Source: Toxonevra muliebris
Lineage: Eukaryota; Arthropoda; Insecta; Diptera; Pallopteridae
DNA length: 64,000 nt
Direction: 5' to 3'
Assembly: GCA_963691655.1 (NCBI GenBank)
Contig: OY829327.1
Location: forward strand, 53,766,079 to 53,830,078
Position numbers and translations under genes: made by a program. This document shows positions 21,150 to 33,167 of this stretch, in pieces. The stretch's first letter is position 1. Each line of letters begins with the position of its first letter. The notes below the pieces were generated by a model, which was given only the letters and a program-made list of their open reading frames with translations, searched no databases and was not told where the DNA came from.

Positions 21150-23640
21150 GAAATGAATAGTAGCACGAAACCTTTCCAAACAAATTACTATATATCAAGA
21201 AATATATCTGCCTTTCAGTTTTTTTTTATATATAGTAGTTTTTTTCAATAGTTTTACTCAAGTACAGTCAACCTTGGATAAGTGCAATTTCTTTTGCGCT
21301 TAACTAATTTTAGGCCGGTACTAGATGCCATGACTCAGTTTTGAAAATTTTTAAAACTCAATTTCCATATGTCTCCAATAAAAGATTTTAGTACTCAAAA
21401 AAATAAAAGACGGTTTTTTCTGAATTATAGAGGTTATAGTAGTTTTTGGCTTATCCCGAAAACATAAAGTGACCAGGTGTAAAAAATTTGTATGCAACAT
21501 CATGACCAATAATTATTCCCTGGGACTAAATGTATTTAACATAGTATTTTAGAAGTTATTATAAGTTAAAAACAGCTAAATATGGGTAATATACATTTTT
21601 GTTTAATGTGAGCTGTAGCCTCTTAAAAATATGTAAGGACCTGTGAAGTTATAATTTCTACTTCAAGCTTGTTATTTGGTCTAGGTGAATTTCTCATTTT
21701 AAATCCAACATAATTAATTTACTATTTTTTATTGAGTTAAAATCAATGATTTTCAATACCACCTTCCTTTTAGTCAGGTTAATATATGCATATATGTTTT
21801 CACAGATTTATTTAGATATTTTGTTTAGTTTTCAAGGAGTTCGGTCCTCTCCCCAACCCTTTTTCTTTTTTTCATCAATGACCTTCTGCCATTAACAAAT
21901 AACCCTATCTAGTCGTTTTCGGATGAAAGCTCCATTTGCCATTCATTCACCTGTATAAAACGCCATAACGCTTTGGAGAAATAATGATCTCCAATCAATC
22001 AGAAGTCAGATTTTTGAAATTCAAAATGACAGATCCAATACGACAGATGAACTCGTTACTCAGGCGTTTTCGGAATCACTTATAATTATAAATTTAATGT
22101 CAGATTCGTAATCAGTGACCCCAAATAAAAATTCATCTGCCATATTGCATTCGCAATTTTAAATTTTAAAAATTTGACTTTAGATTCCTAATCAGTGACT
22201 CAACAATACCCTGAATACCAAGATCCATAAAAAAACTAAAACATTTTCAAAACTGTGTTCGCGTGTTGGACGTTTTTTAATTTTCTCAAAAACAACTTTT
22301 TTTGACCTGGCTGACATGATTTAGGAAAAACTATTGGACCCGTAGCCCAAATTTTAAGGGTTATTCCAAGCATATGTATGCCTCTTGAATAAGTATTTAT
22401 TAATAGTTAACCTTATTTTAAAACAATTTAAGTTGTAAAAAGATATCGAAAAAATAAAAAAATTTGCTGTTTTGCTTCTTTTTTTTTATCGGACATGAAA
22501 GTTCATAGTTCGAGTGATAACTATAGATCTAATTTTTAAGAAAATATTTTATTTTCTGGTTTTAGGTGATTCAAACCCCAGATTCAATGCCAGCCAGGAA
22601 AATGCAGGGATAACTTCAAGCAGATAAGTCTCCGAAATAGATCATCAAAAATAAAAATAAATATTTTTTTTTAGCACTTTAAAACATATATATATATTGT
22701 ATAAAAAGACTGGGTAATAAAAATATATTTTAATATGAAAAATAAATTCTTTAAAATAGGTGCAATAAACTCATACTAAACTTACTTACACTTCGGCTCA
22801 ACTTACACTTATTTCCCCTAGTTAATTTTATCTGCCACCTTTGAAGGAATTGTAAAAAATGTTTAGCAACTTTTCGCCAGAAAATTTGATCTCATTTTTT
22901 AAACGTAAAATCTTGAAATTTATACTAGGTACCCAAATGTTGTATCAAATTGACTGACGATGTGACAAAAAACATGGAGGGCCTAATTTATATGCACAAA
23001 AATTATATGCTTAAATTTTGATATCGTCGAAAATCTCGTTTTGAAAGTTGGAAACTTCTGAAATCTAAGGTTGATCATGCATCTCTTGCTAAGCCACAGA
23101 CTATAAGACACAACAAAATTCATAGGATTATTTTTCATACTTATGGGTTTTAGTTTTATCGCTGAACCCGACCTGTTAATGCCAGAATCTGGTATTCTCC
23201 ATATTTGCTTTATAAAACATTTTGCTGATGTCTTATCAATGCATTTTGCCTCAACGACCTTACGCTCAGCGGTTCAACGATCCACTGAGTCACACAGCTA
23301 CTACAAAACTACAATTACAGTTATAATTTGTACGGTAAAGCGTGCTAACTATATATGTACATACATACTTATATCAATATATATGAATGTATACAGTATT
23401 TTTCAAGTTTTATTTTTTTTAATATTATTTCGGTTTGTTGTTGGTGTTGTCGCTGCTATTGTTTTTATTGTAGTTTTTGTTTTTACTGTTTTGGTATATG
23501 TGTTTGTGTGTGTGTGTGTTACTTGCCCCCACATTCCCTAGTACTATACTAGTCATGTAGAAATTGTTGCTTTTCAATATAGCCACAAAGAACGAAGAAG
23601 ACAAAAGGCGCGAGCGAAGCTCATAGTAGAGTAACATAGC
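21150..23640. other. AT-rich spacer, no gene recognised
   Basis: No coding family is visible. CAGTCAACCTTGGATAAGTG at about 21266 resembles a pogo-type transposon end, but the other end is missing. TTCCTAATCAGTGAC-like strings repeat at about 22110 and 22187. A (TG)n run sits at 23501-23519. Confidence 0.4.
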
Positions 23641-23689
23641 AGCAGATAACGGTTGTGTGCTGCAAAGTGGCAACACTAGTCGCTTTTAA

Positions 23690-24576
23690 TGACTTTTTCG
23701 GTAAGGATCAAAAAGTGAATTGTGCCGCGCGTGGTTCCTTCACATTTGCTGCCATTCTTCACTTTCGAACTGACTACGATAGAAAATAAAAAATTAATGC
23801 AATTTAAAGTGCAATTTCAATACAAAAAAAAAGGAAAAACAAGAGAAAAAGTATATATAACAACAAGTAAATAATTGTAGCAAAAGTGAAATTTAATCTA
23901 AGCAAAGCTAAAAAAGAAAGAAAAGAGTGAGTGAGATTTAATGTAGTCCAATTAAAGTACAATAAAAAAGTAATGCATTAAAATGCTCTAAAAAATATAA
24001 TAAATATAAATGAAAATTGTGGAATTTAGAATTTGTTCATAATTAATTAAAAAAAAAAAATAAGTGTTTACTAAAAATTTCTTCACCTGAAATTAAAGTG
24101 GATAAAGTATTAAATTTTTTCCAGTATTTATCATAAGTGTTGGAAAAGTTTTAGAGTATTACAATATACCCGAAGTCATTAATTATAATTATTACTTTTC
24201 GGAAAATTTAATGATTATTGATTGAATGAAAAAGACGTAAGTGGAGGTCATCGTGGTATCGTTTTTTGTTATATGGTGGTGTTGTTATTGTTGTTGCTGT
24301 TGTTGACCACTTTTTCGGTATTCCACTAAAATAATGTAACAAAAACGAAATATATAAACCTAAAAGAAATAATAAATTGGTTTGTTTGTTTTTTTTTTTT
24401 AATTGAAATTGAATTTTATTAAAAAGTCCTTAAAGTGTGAGAAACGTGAAACTTTGCAACCGCCACGGAGAAAAAAAAGAATATAGAAAATCTATCAAAT
24501 AATTTCAATTCAAATGTGCATTAATTAAGTTCTGAAGTTATCAATTCAATATCGGATATAGCAAATACAGCAGAGC
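23690..24576 (+). other. Candidate 5' non-coding exon of a host gene
   Basis: A locally GC-richer stretch (GTGCCGCGCGTGG near 23723) is followed by about 850 bp of A-rich sequence. This sequence has many AAAGTG/AAGTGAAA strings and a TTGTTGTTGCTGTTGTTG run (about 24285-24304), typical of long fly 5'UTRs. It ends AGCAGAGCAA with a good donor GTAAGT at 24577. No long open frame is present. There is no direct proof of transcription, and the start is arbitrary. Confidence 0.3.
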
Positions 24577-25250
24577 AAGTAAGTTATGATCAAAAATAAA
24601 CAAACTGCAGACTTGATTAATTTCTAGGTATCAAATGATTTTAGTGCTACAGTTTAATCTATCGATTTGAATGAAAAAGATTTTTCTTTTAAGACTCTAA
24701 ACTATTTGTACACTATGCCGACTTATCCACCTTACTTAATAAAAAAATTTCAAATTATTTAATTAGAATTGTTGTGGTATACTTAATATAATCTTCCAAT
24801 TTTCCTTTTAAAAAATCAATTTTATATATACTTTCTCATTATATGCACGAGCATTTATAAAATTCTTTTATTAGGATTGTGAATGTCAAACAGAGCTATT
24901 TTTATATTTTCAATTTTATTAATTTTGTTTCTTTTAAACTCGTTATTTGTACTGCACCGCGTTACACCGCACATTATTAAATCGCGTTTTATTTTTTTAG
25001 TCGAGCTTAATAGCTAAACTAATCTGCAAAAATTTCGAAATTTTAATAGCATTCCTCAGTTGATGGAGCTGGGGTTTTCTGTATATTGTAAAAAATATAA
25101 AATAAAAGCATTGGCAAAAAAAACCTTCGAATTCAGAAATTCCTGAGAAACTTTGTTTTAAATATCGAAAACCTCTGATTGGAAATGTTTTGTTGTTCAT
25201 TAGTTTATTAAATTTCACATAAATTTGCACCAACTCAAAGCCCAATTACT
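24577..25250. other. No gene recognised
   Basis: AT-rich sequence after the candidate splice donor; nothing coding is recognised. Confidence 0.35.
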
Positions 25251-25254
25251 TTAA

Positions 25255-26110
25255 AAAGCAGTTAGAAGTCTTTTGGTGGTAAATATTTGGTAGGATAACC
25301 TTTCTGCTTGATGACGGTTTGGCATATGCGTTTAATGGACCGTATTAGATTTCAGCAACTTTCAACAGGGATGGCTTCCCATGCAGACTTGATTTTCTCA
25401 AAAAGTTCGTAAAAATTGGAGATATTTTGATTGCTTATTACCTTTTTGGCGTCTCCCCATATTTAAATCTGAACTAGGCTATGCCCACCCGAGTACTCTA
25501 ATTGAGTTATCTTCAAAAAATTTGTTGTCAATTTTGCCGTATGTTTGGGGTCATCATCCTGTTGAATTGTCCAAACAACGTGCTTATTTCCCTCCGCCTA
25601 TGTTAACAGCATAACATCACGTAGTATTTCCACATAGTTTTCTTTGGTTAATATTCCATCAATTTGTTAAATCGGACCAACTACGTTCCAGTAAAAGCAT
25701 CCCCACACATTTATCTACCCCCCACTATTGATCAATTATTTGATCAAGCTCAGCCATTTTTGGACCCCTTACGTATTTTCTACCGTTAGGTCCAATGCGA
25801 TTTACCTTAGTTCTTCTTTCCAGATTACGAATTTGCATTGACTTTCAGTCTAATTCACTGTACTCCACGCTACAACGACATCGAATGATGAAGACTTGGA
25901 TAACTGGCATAGGATTAGCAGTAGAAGCGACAAAATTATGGCATACGAAGGGATTTTGAAGTTTACACATCGAATTTCCTTTGGACTTGCATATTGTGAG
26001 TTTTTTTGACTGCTGCAACCTTAAGTCGGCGCCTCTCTTGTTGCGTACGTCGAGGAGTGAACCAAGCTATTTTTAGCTAATTGTGATGTGGTCAATTTGA
26101 TTTTCAGTGA
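25255..26110 (-). pseudogene. Tc1-like transposase, broken
   Basis: Minus-strand frames give WGCFYWNVVGPI (about 25710-25675), DGILTKENYVEILRDVMLL, then a catalytic-aspartate region VVWTIQQDDDPKHTAKLT (25575-25540). A degraded stretch that should hold the third acidic residue follows. Last is the tail VISNQNISNFYELFEKIKSA, then RSIKRICQTVIKQKGYPTKY and LPPKDF (25445-25265). These are the successive landmarks of Tc1 transposases (DDE cut-and-paste, TA targets). The N-terminal DNA-binding half at 25730-26110 is only faintly visible (WFTPRRTQQERRRLK). Stops and frameshifts abound; inverted ends are not recognised. Confidence 0.75.
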
Positions 26111-26185
26111 CATGATCCGGATATACCCGTCTCACTTTGTGATGTTTTATATGTGAAAATAGTGACCCGTCGATCACAAGATTAT

Positions 26186-26475
26186 TATTTTTTTTTTTTT
26201 TATTGGAACAGACAAAAGAAGTATTCAAGAATACAGCACTAAGACAAGTTTTTTTTATTAATAAATCTTAGCAGATTCTGCGGTGTTAGAGAGCTCAGGT
26301 GTTCGTCTCCCAACACTCCAGTACCAAATATGCTTACTTTGATCTGGCAGAAAGCGGGGCAGACACTAAGAAAATGGTCCGCCGTCTCTTCACATTCTTT
26401 AAAATTATTACTAGAGCACAACTCGGCAAAATGCTCACCATTTTCAGTAATTCTTCTTGTGCCATGACGTCCCAT
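26186..26475 (-). mobile_element. LINE chimera: endonuclease piece fused to 3' zinc tail, with poly-A
   Basis: The open frame 26475-26239 starts GRHGTRRITENGEHFAELCS, a LINE endonuclease motif. It then jumps directly into ECEETADHFLSVCPAFCQIK and SSLTPQNLLRFINKK, the zinc-knuckle tail that ends such elements. About 2.5-3 kb of RT and RNase H normally separate these parts. A T run at 26189-26203 is the poly-A tail in minus orientation and abuts the Tc1 relic, so this copy probably inserted into or beside it. The frame is open across the junction. Confidence 0.65.
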
Positions 26476-26519
26476 TACTTATTATTAATAAGTGGTTTGG
26501 GGCGACTCGAAAGTTAGGC

Positions 26520-27275
26520 ACTGCGACCTGAAACATATTTTGTGCCAAAGCCCCGAACATCTTCTGTGGAAGAGAATTTTATTTCGTTTGTTGATAGAAA
26601 CGGTTTGCTAAAAATACCCCTTCTTTGCCGAGCCATGGTTGGACATTCACACAGAATGAGAAATGCCGTCTCATTTACCTCCATACATAGACGACACTCT
26701 GTCTCATGTGACAGACAGGCTACTATGTTGTATCAAACCACATAGTAGCCAGATAGAAAGTCTACTAGCAATCTGAGATCCGTTTTGTTCAAATTCAGCG
26801 ATTTGGTGAGAGGTCAATAAGTTAGCCGTTCGTCCCTCTCCCACGCCTCTATGATCGATATGGAACTAGTCCAGCCGGAAAGATGATATTAAATTCCCGA
26901 CCAAAGTTTAGATCCTTAATCATAAAATCTGGCACGGAGCAGGTTAGGGTATTAGGAATTTTACTAAGAATGGACAGATGACCGGAGGAACCTCTTAGTA
27001 AGTTGGATAAAACTTGCAGCCTCAAAGAGCTTGTTAAGTTTGGTGATAGTCCAGCCTTGGATGACCTTAGGAAACCACACTAATGAAGCATATGCTGCGA
27101 TTGACCTAACTATCATAGTATACGGCCAGAAAATCATCAAGACCCCAGGTCTTATCAAAGAGTATTCTGCAAGCCCAAAAGCCCCTAGTGGCTTCTAGAG
27201 AAGGGCACAAATCCCATTACTTGCTCAAAATTGTTGTTTGGACCTACTTGGGTGTTGAAGTCACCCATCAAAATC
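26520..27275 (-). mobile_element. LINE relic (endonuclease, RT end, RNase H/zinc tail)
   Basis: The minus strand reads ILMGDFNTQVGPNN (endonuclease, about 27270-27230), then IFWPYTMIVRSIAAYASLVW with FPKVIQGW (post-RT region, 27135-27050), and later KSLNLNKTDLRLLVDFLSGY. The last part is the knuckle ETECRLCMEVNETAFLILCE with CPTMARQRRGIFSKPFL (26720-26590). The RT core between the first two pieces is missing. It lies head-to-tail before the chimera at 26186-26475 and differs from it in the knuckle sequence, so two families or copies are juxtaposed. Confidence 0.65.
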
Positions 27276-28434
27276 ATTATATCCTCTTTATGTAGTGAGA
27301 GGCGTCCTTTACATTGGATTTTTCTACGTTCATCCATTCTTTTCACTTGGCGTGTAATTCAGGGGAAAATCTGAAATTTTCGTAATAAATATAAATAAAT
27401 TTGAACTTTTCACTGAGTAGCACTTCATGGTAAATTTTGCACGTTTATAGAGCGCCCTTGTCAAATCTAACGTTTATACGATGGTAACAGTCAAAGTTAT
27501 TAAAGTTTCCAACTCTGTAATTCCGGTTGAAAAAACCCTTTAATTGGCTCTGACAGCTAAACGATTTGCTCAAAAAACGCGTCATTACCACTGACCACTG
27601 ACTTGACAGGCGACGATGATGAAAAAATAATTCAGTTTTGAGAGCAGCGATGATGACGACGAGGTACCAATGGAAACAGATTCTGATTAAAGTCAAATTT
27701 TCTTAAAATAACTTTGAATAAACATGTTTCAATCGGTTTTCTTTATATTTTTTTCATTCATTTTCAGTGTTCAGAAATGACTACTGACGCTAGCGGGGCC
27801 AAGTTTTTTTTTTACTTTTCCTGCCATAGCTCAGCAAGAGGGTAATCTAGGAACAAAATATCTTTGACGAAAATATAGCTGTTTTTTGATATCTATCCGC
27901 TTATTTGTCTACTAAAGCCAAAAATATCTTACTATACTATCTTAGCCCCACTCTCCCCTAAATTCTTTCTTTTTTAATATAATTAATGGTTGATGCATGA
28001 CTCAATAGGGATGCCCGACCTTAACAGCAACATTATGTACAGATAGGCTTGGATCTTTTAAGTGCCTGCTCCATTCTTCCTCATCAAAACCCATTTTGAT
28101 TTTTCTTCTTTGTTTTGGTTTTCGAGTAATTCAATTTTTCCCATAGGCTGCGCGCGAGTAATAATTCTTGTTGTTGAATTATTTTGATATTCAACCTTAA
28201 AAGGTTTGTTTTATTTATAAATTTTCGAAATTTAGGATTTTCAATATAATCAATTTAAAGTTTTTAATTATATATTTTATTCGACGTCTGCTTTCGTTGT
28301 CGGAACAGAAGCAGAAAAGAAAGCATCAGCAGGAACGAAGAATAAGGATAAAACGTCAAAAAATAATATTAAAGCAAACGGTGTTGCCAATCGATATGGA
28401 ATTATTAATATCCAAAAATCCACCCCCTGGCCAG
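27276..28434. other. No gene recognised; weak transposase-like trace
   Basis: On the minus strand near 28105-28010 a short frame reads MGFDEEEWSRHLKDPSLSVH then NVAVKVG, which faintly resembles the helix-turn-helix start of mariner-like transposases. Nothing else is recognised. Confidence 0.25.
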
Positions 28435-28435
28435 G

Positions 28436-28500
28436 TGAATGAGTGCTAGACTGGAGTTCCAGCTGCCTCAGGTTCGATTTCTTAAAAAATGTCCAAATGG
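28436..28500 (+). repeat. tRNA-like patch (possible third SINE head)
   Basis: CCTGGCCAGGTGAATGAGTG is followed by CTAGACTGGAGTTCCAGC and a B-box-like AGGTTCGATTTC. The arrangement resembles a tRNA-Ser/Leu-type head, without a matching acceptor stem. It is a single copy in the window, so it is tentative. Confidence 0.25.
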
Positions 28501-29559
28501 ATTGTTCTAATAAAATGAGTCACTTCCTTGACTTAGTTCTTAAATAGAAAATTGAATTTAAAAACAAAAATCCCAGATTGGTGTAGTCAGAAACGTAACT
28601 TCTCACGCCTTTTTTTGGAAGCGGTAGCTATCGTAGTGTGATTTATTATTAGCTGATTGTAATTTTCCAATTCGTTTACCAGTTGAATGTTCAGCTGCTG
28701 ATTATGTGGCTTGAGGTTTTTCAGCAAAATGATAATAAAGTGCAGGTCGTTTCAGTAGCCTGGTGTTGTTAATTGATTGACAAGGTTAGTACATATATTG
28801 ATGAGTGTATTAGTATGGTATAAATTGATTTTGAATATGGATTGTTTAGTATTAGAATGAATATATTGGAAAAGTTGAGATATGGTAACAAAAGTAGCTC
28901 AATACATCTTACAGTAATGCACATTTGATTTATTTATTGTATTATGGTTTCCGATAGTTAAGATCAAATTCGTGTTAACACAAAAATACCAATCTCTGTT
29001 CGACTTTTTGTATCTTTGGTGGCTATCTTTGGAGCTCAAGAGCATTCTGTGAATTTACGTCTATTTTTCAATTTCTGTTTGTGAACTTTTCTTCTGTTAG
29101 TATTGATGGTGACTTTGTTATTATTAACGACTTTATGTTTTATAAACTTAGGTCCTAATTTATTTCGTCTGTTTTCGGCCTCATAAACAATTTCATCGAC
29201 TTAAAAATTTGGCGGGTCATTGCGATTTTTATTTAACTTATTAATACTCATTTTTTTTAACTTAAGATTTCGTTCATGAATTAATTTAGCTATGTTTTCA
29301 TACTCTCTTTTATGCGTTTGTAAAAATTCTTGACTAGTTGGTGTTGTAAAGTTTGTAGGATACGGTTGGGATTCGCTATAGTGGACTGTTCTTAGCTTGA
29401 ATGGTGTCATATTTTTGTTGTAGAATTAATGGAATTGTTGTATGTCAAAATGGCTTCGTGCATTATCTCGCAAATAGGCTTATGTTTATTTTGGCAATAA
29501 ATTCTAATTATTTCTGTAAGCGTGGAGTGGTTGAGTTTCGTGTTGAGTTTTTTGCAAAG

Positions 29560-29848
29560 GTTTGCTGGGGCTCAATGTTGTATAATTGCAAAAATTCTTT
29601 AAATAGCGTAGAAGTAAACTATAAACCGTTGTCAGACACAAGTTTTTTCGGTATCCCTTGATGTGAATTATATTAATGCTACTTCTGTTGGTAAGTAAAT
29701 AAGCATTTGCAAATTTTGTGAACTTGTCTATTATGGCAAGAAAATGTTCTTTATGCATAGAATAAATAACTATGTATTTGAACAATGTATAGAGGTTTAT
29801 ATGGTGTTTCTGCCAGCTCATGTTTAATTGGATTTTAATGTCTTGCAT
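29560..29848 (-). pseudogene. Gypsy-type integrase core
   Basis: The frame has KEHFLAIIDKFTKFANAYLL (first catalytic Asp) and, after a frame change, IPKKLVSDNGL (second catalytic Asp) near 29655-29623. The third acidic residue is not clearly visible. A C-terminal piece at 29410-29201 reads TPFKLRTVHYSESQPYPTNF and EYENIAKLIHERN, with its end continuing to about 29050 in other frames (NRRNKLGPKFIKHKV). Integrase inserted the element's DNA copy. Confidence 0.7.
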
Positions 29849-30429
29849 ATTTATTTTCTAAACAAATTTCGCAATTGTTTATTATTCGTGTTATAATAGC
29901 TTTGATTTCTTATGATTTTCTCGAATGAGATCTTCTTGTTTGTCTATTTCAAATACAAGTATCCTGTACTATTGTCATGCAACGTATTAATTTCATTCTC
30001 CCATTGCTAAAATTGTTAGAATAAATTTCTTGGATTATTTTGAAAGTGGAATCATCGGTAAGTATTGCTGTAATTTTATTTGGATTTATGAAATTGGTTA
30101 AAATTTCTCTTATTTTTTCCGGATTGTGCAAATCATTTCATTTTATTATATGTCTGCGCTTCTTTTTAAATAAAATTTTCATACTATAGTGATCTGTTTT
30201 CTCTAATATGAGCTGTTGAGAGAATTCATTTAATGATTTTTCGGAAATGGGTATACCGCCATTCTGGTTTTCATCTGCTGAATGTGCAGTGCAACGTTCC
30301 ATATCATCGACATTGTTTTCAAGAGATTCAGTAAGGTTTATCTCTATACGAGATAAGGCGTCCGCGTTTGAATTTTCTTTGCCCTTTTTATATACTATGT
30401 CATAATCTTATTCCTCTGACTTTAGTCGC

Positions 30430-30768
30430 TACCTCACTAACTTAGAATTTGGCTCTTTCAGAGAAAAGAGCCAAGTTAAAGGTTTATGTCCAGCTTTTAT
30501 TTTGAACTTTCTTCCGAACAAGTACGGTCTAAAATATTTGGTGGCCCATACAACCGCCAATAGCTCCTTTTCTATGGTAGTAAAGTTTTGGCATATCAGA
30601 GCCAACGGGCCCCTGAGATAGTATAGCCCCTAAAGTTACATTGCTGGCATCGGTTGTTAGAATGAACTCCCTGGAAAAGTCTGGATATTGAAGTATTAGC
30701 TCATTGCAGAGGATATTTTGACAGGCTTTAAAACACGATATGTGTCGTGCTTGTCTTTCCTTAGGCAT
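30430..30768 (-). pseudogene. Gypsy-type RNase H fragment
   Basis: The frame has ILQYPDFSREFILTTDASNV followed by [10 protein letters not shown], the RNase H start with the catalytic Asp of TDAS. The frame then ends in MPKLYYHRK; the next motif (YWAVVWA-like, ATNIL-) is read in another frame at 30560-30520. The continuation [13 protein letters not shown] at about 30465-30430 is also out of frame. Confidence 0.7.
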
Positions 30769-30781
30769 TCCGTGAGTGGTT

Positions 30782-31381
30782 TTGTTAAGTTATTGAAATC
30801 TCTAATGAATTTTCGGTAATACCCTAGTGAACCCAAAAACGATTTTATCTGTTTTGTTGTTTTTGGAATAGGAAAATTTTGAACCGCCTGCAATTTATCA
30901 GAATTAGGTTTTACACCTTCTGCAGTGACAATATGGCCTAGAATAGCAATTTCCTTATGCAAAAACTCTGATTTGTCCAGTTGAATTTTGAAGTTTGCTT
31001 CCCTAAGTTTCTGGAAAATTGTACTAATGTTTTCGACATGCTCCTGCAATGAAGTGAAAAAACTATTATGTCATCCATATAGACGAGGCATATCTTTCCT
31101 ATGAGTTCGCGGAGTACATTATCCATCACCCTTTGAAACGTGGAAGGAACATTTTTCAGCCCGAATAGCATTCGTAGAAATTCGTAATATCCTTTTTCGA
31201 TAGTGAAAACTGTTTTTGGTATGTCTTCCGTTTTTATTTCGATTTGATGGAATCCAGATGCTAGGTCGAGTGTAGTGAAATTTAGGATTTTGCTAAGTTT
31301 GTCTAAAATTTCAGTAATGTTAGGTAGGGGATATCTGTTATCTATTGTATTTGCATTTAACTTTCTATAGTATACAACCAA
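30782..31381 (-). pseudogene. Gypsy-type reverse transcriptase
   Basis: The frame reads VVYYRKLNANTIDNRYPLPN, TLDLASGFHQIEIK (first catalytic Asp), YEFLRMLFGLKNVPSTFQRV, then YMDD at 31070-31081 followed by IIVFS. The thumb continues in another frame from 31049 with KSEFLHKEIAILGHIVTAEG and SFLGSLGYYRKFI. The frameshift lies directly after the YMDD box near 31064. The enzyme copied the element RNA into DNA. The region before VVYYRKLN is missing or out of frame. Confidence 0.85.
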
Positions 31382-31814
31382 TCGCGTCTAATTTCTTAGC
31401 TAAGCATTTTCGAAACCTGCTGTTGTACTTCTAACTTATGAACCTCCGGGTATCTGTAAGATTTCATATAGATGGGGAGTTCATCTTTCGTTCTGATTCC
31501 ATGCTTGATTTGGTTGGTAAAGCAAGCTTAAAGGTTGGTTTTTTTTTAAAGAATACACCTTCATATCGTCTACACAAACTTATAACTGAACGTTTTTCTT
31601 CGGAGTTTAGATGGAATCAGTTTTGATACATCTATATCAAGTTCAGATTTGTCTTCATTGTGAAAAGAAAATTGTGAATTTCCGAAAACTGAGATTGGTT
31701 AAACGGGTCAGCTTTTATTGGCTGTTCTATTACTAATTTTTGTGTGCAATCTGAAAGATTTATAACTTCTACTAGCGAAAACCATTTTTCAGCTTTGAAT
31801 ATACCTTCAGGTAT

Positions 31815-32069
31815 CTAAAGTTGTTCTTTTATTTTTACGGGTTTTATACGATTATCTCCGCACTTTACATCTACTGGTAATTTGGCCCCGATTTTACCAC
31901 GAGGTTCGACCGTATAATGACTAGATATATAGTTTGGTTCGTATAATAGGGGAATCGCTGTGGCTTTTGTTTTTAGTTTGGCGTTTTCAAAGTCTAGTAT
32001 AACACCAAGTTGCTTCATCATTTCTAACCCTATTAGTTCGTTAAAATAATTATGAAATTTGAATAACAA
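31815..32069 (-). pseudogene. Gypsy-type protease region fragment
   Basis: The frame has FHNYFNELIGLEMMKQLGVI and LDFENAKLKTKATAIPL, the segment just after the protease active site in 17.6-like elements (the ILG/GLE-like motif, then the linker to RT). The catalytic DTG itself would lie upstream at about 32150-32220 (SALSTI-, DSGS-like), where the frame is broken. The C-terminus runs into IKPVKIKEQL before a stop. Confidence 0.55.
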
Positions 32070-32510
32070 GAATTTTAATTTTTCTGTTGTTTTAAACTCT
32101 GTTAACCCATTGAGATTAACTTGTTTATTAAAGACTGTCTTTATTTTTAATGGTGCTGAGTGCTGAATCTACCAAATCTGGATTTAAAAAAGACATGTTA
32201 CTTCCATGTGTCTATGAGAAGTTTAAATGGATAGGTGTTGTTATCAAAAATGTGGATGTAAGGTAGAAGACTGATTCATGGGTGTTAATGTCTATATAAC
32301 CTGGGTCCCCGTGGCTGCATATTGAAAATTTTCGTCATCGATTTCATTTTGAGTTAAGTCTGTTGGTTGACAAAATTCATCGAAAGTTTTTGAAGGTTTG
32401 AGGTAGTCATTGTAGTGAATCTCTTGGATCTCGTTTTGATTCGTTTCTGCATTGAATATTTCCTTGCCAGTATACTGAGGAAAGTTTGATGATTGCGGTT
32501 GATTTCTAAC

Positions 32511-33167
32511 TTATTCTGATTTTCTTAAATATGTGTTTCCACTTGAAATATCCATTGGTTCTGGACAGCTTCTCCAGTTTGAGTTGGAAGTCTTATTGGA
32601 GAATTTGTTAAAATTTCTTTTAGTTTGGAAATTTGTATTATGCTGAGGTGTATTTAGAAAATTTTGTTTTTGAAAGGGTTGACAATTTACGGGAGCGCCA
32701 TATATATTTAATACCGAGTTAGCTTCACCGACAATTTTATTTCTAATCGCTCTTAATAGGATTTTATAACAACTAGTACCATCAATACTCGTCAGTACAC
32801 TCAAAATTTCCTCCACGTTATCTATGAAGTCGAAAAGTGACCTTGGATTGCCGTCAAAGCAGGGCAAAATCTTAATAGCTTCTGGAACTTTCAAATGTAG
32901 CAATCTGTTTTCTAAAGTTCCACCACTATCAAAATTTTCTGTTCCTTGAGACGTACCAGCTGCGTTAGCGTTAAACATGTTTTCAACACTTAAAATTTTG
33001 AGTTTTATTTCACTTAAACTATGTGAAATAGAGATGTCTGAATCTGAATTTCCGTTTCCCGCGGCGATATTAAATGATTCGGATTTCTGAGGAGCGTACG
33101 GGGTTTGAAGGTGTTTTGGCCTACAATTTGACTTTTTTTTGGAGGGACATGGTAGGGAATGCACCAA
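32511..33167 (-). pseudogene. Gypsy-type gag, internally deleted
   Basis: A 218-codon frame has a polar N-terminus. From about residue 90 it has LHLKVPEAIKILPCFDGNPR and LFDFIDNVEEIL, which is the capsid start of 17.6/297-type gags, then YKILLRAIRNKIVGEAN. It then jumps to a Q/N-rich tail with PQHNTNFQTKRNFNKF and ends PEPMDISSGNTYLRKSE. Such gags are normally 350-430 residues. The capsid C-terminal half is missing around NIYGAPVN, yet the frame stays open, so the deletion is in frame. It formed the particle shell in the active element. Confidence 0.7.

Larger units (their letters stand above)
29040..33167 (-). mobile_element. Gypsy-type (17.6/297-like) LTR retrotransposon, decayed
   Basis: The order on the minus strand is gag, protease, reverse transcriptase, RNase H, integrase, that is, Ty3/gypsy order. 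Each part is recognisable but broken by stops, frame changes and deletions. No envelope-like frame is visible, and I could not match long direct repeats at 28.5-29.0 kb and beyond 33.17 kb, so the LTRs are lost or too diverged. Sub-parts are listed separately. Confidence 0.8.

Noticed and set aside
21264..21320. pogo/Tigger-type element end (CAGTCAACCTTGGATAAGTG)
   Set aside because: No inverted partner within the window and no transposase; kept only as a remark.
23143..23676. 132-codon and 65-codon plus-strand frames and an 83-codon minus frame
   Set aside because: They are driven by T-rich and (TG)n runs (valine/phenylalanine strings); no family resemblance.
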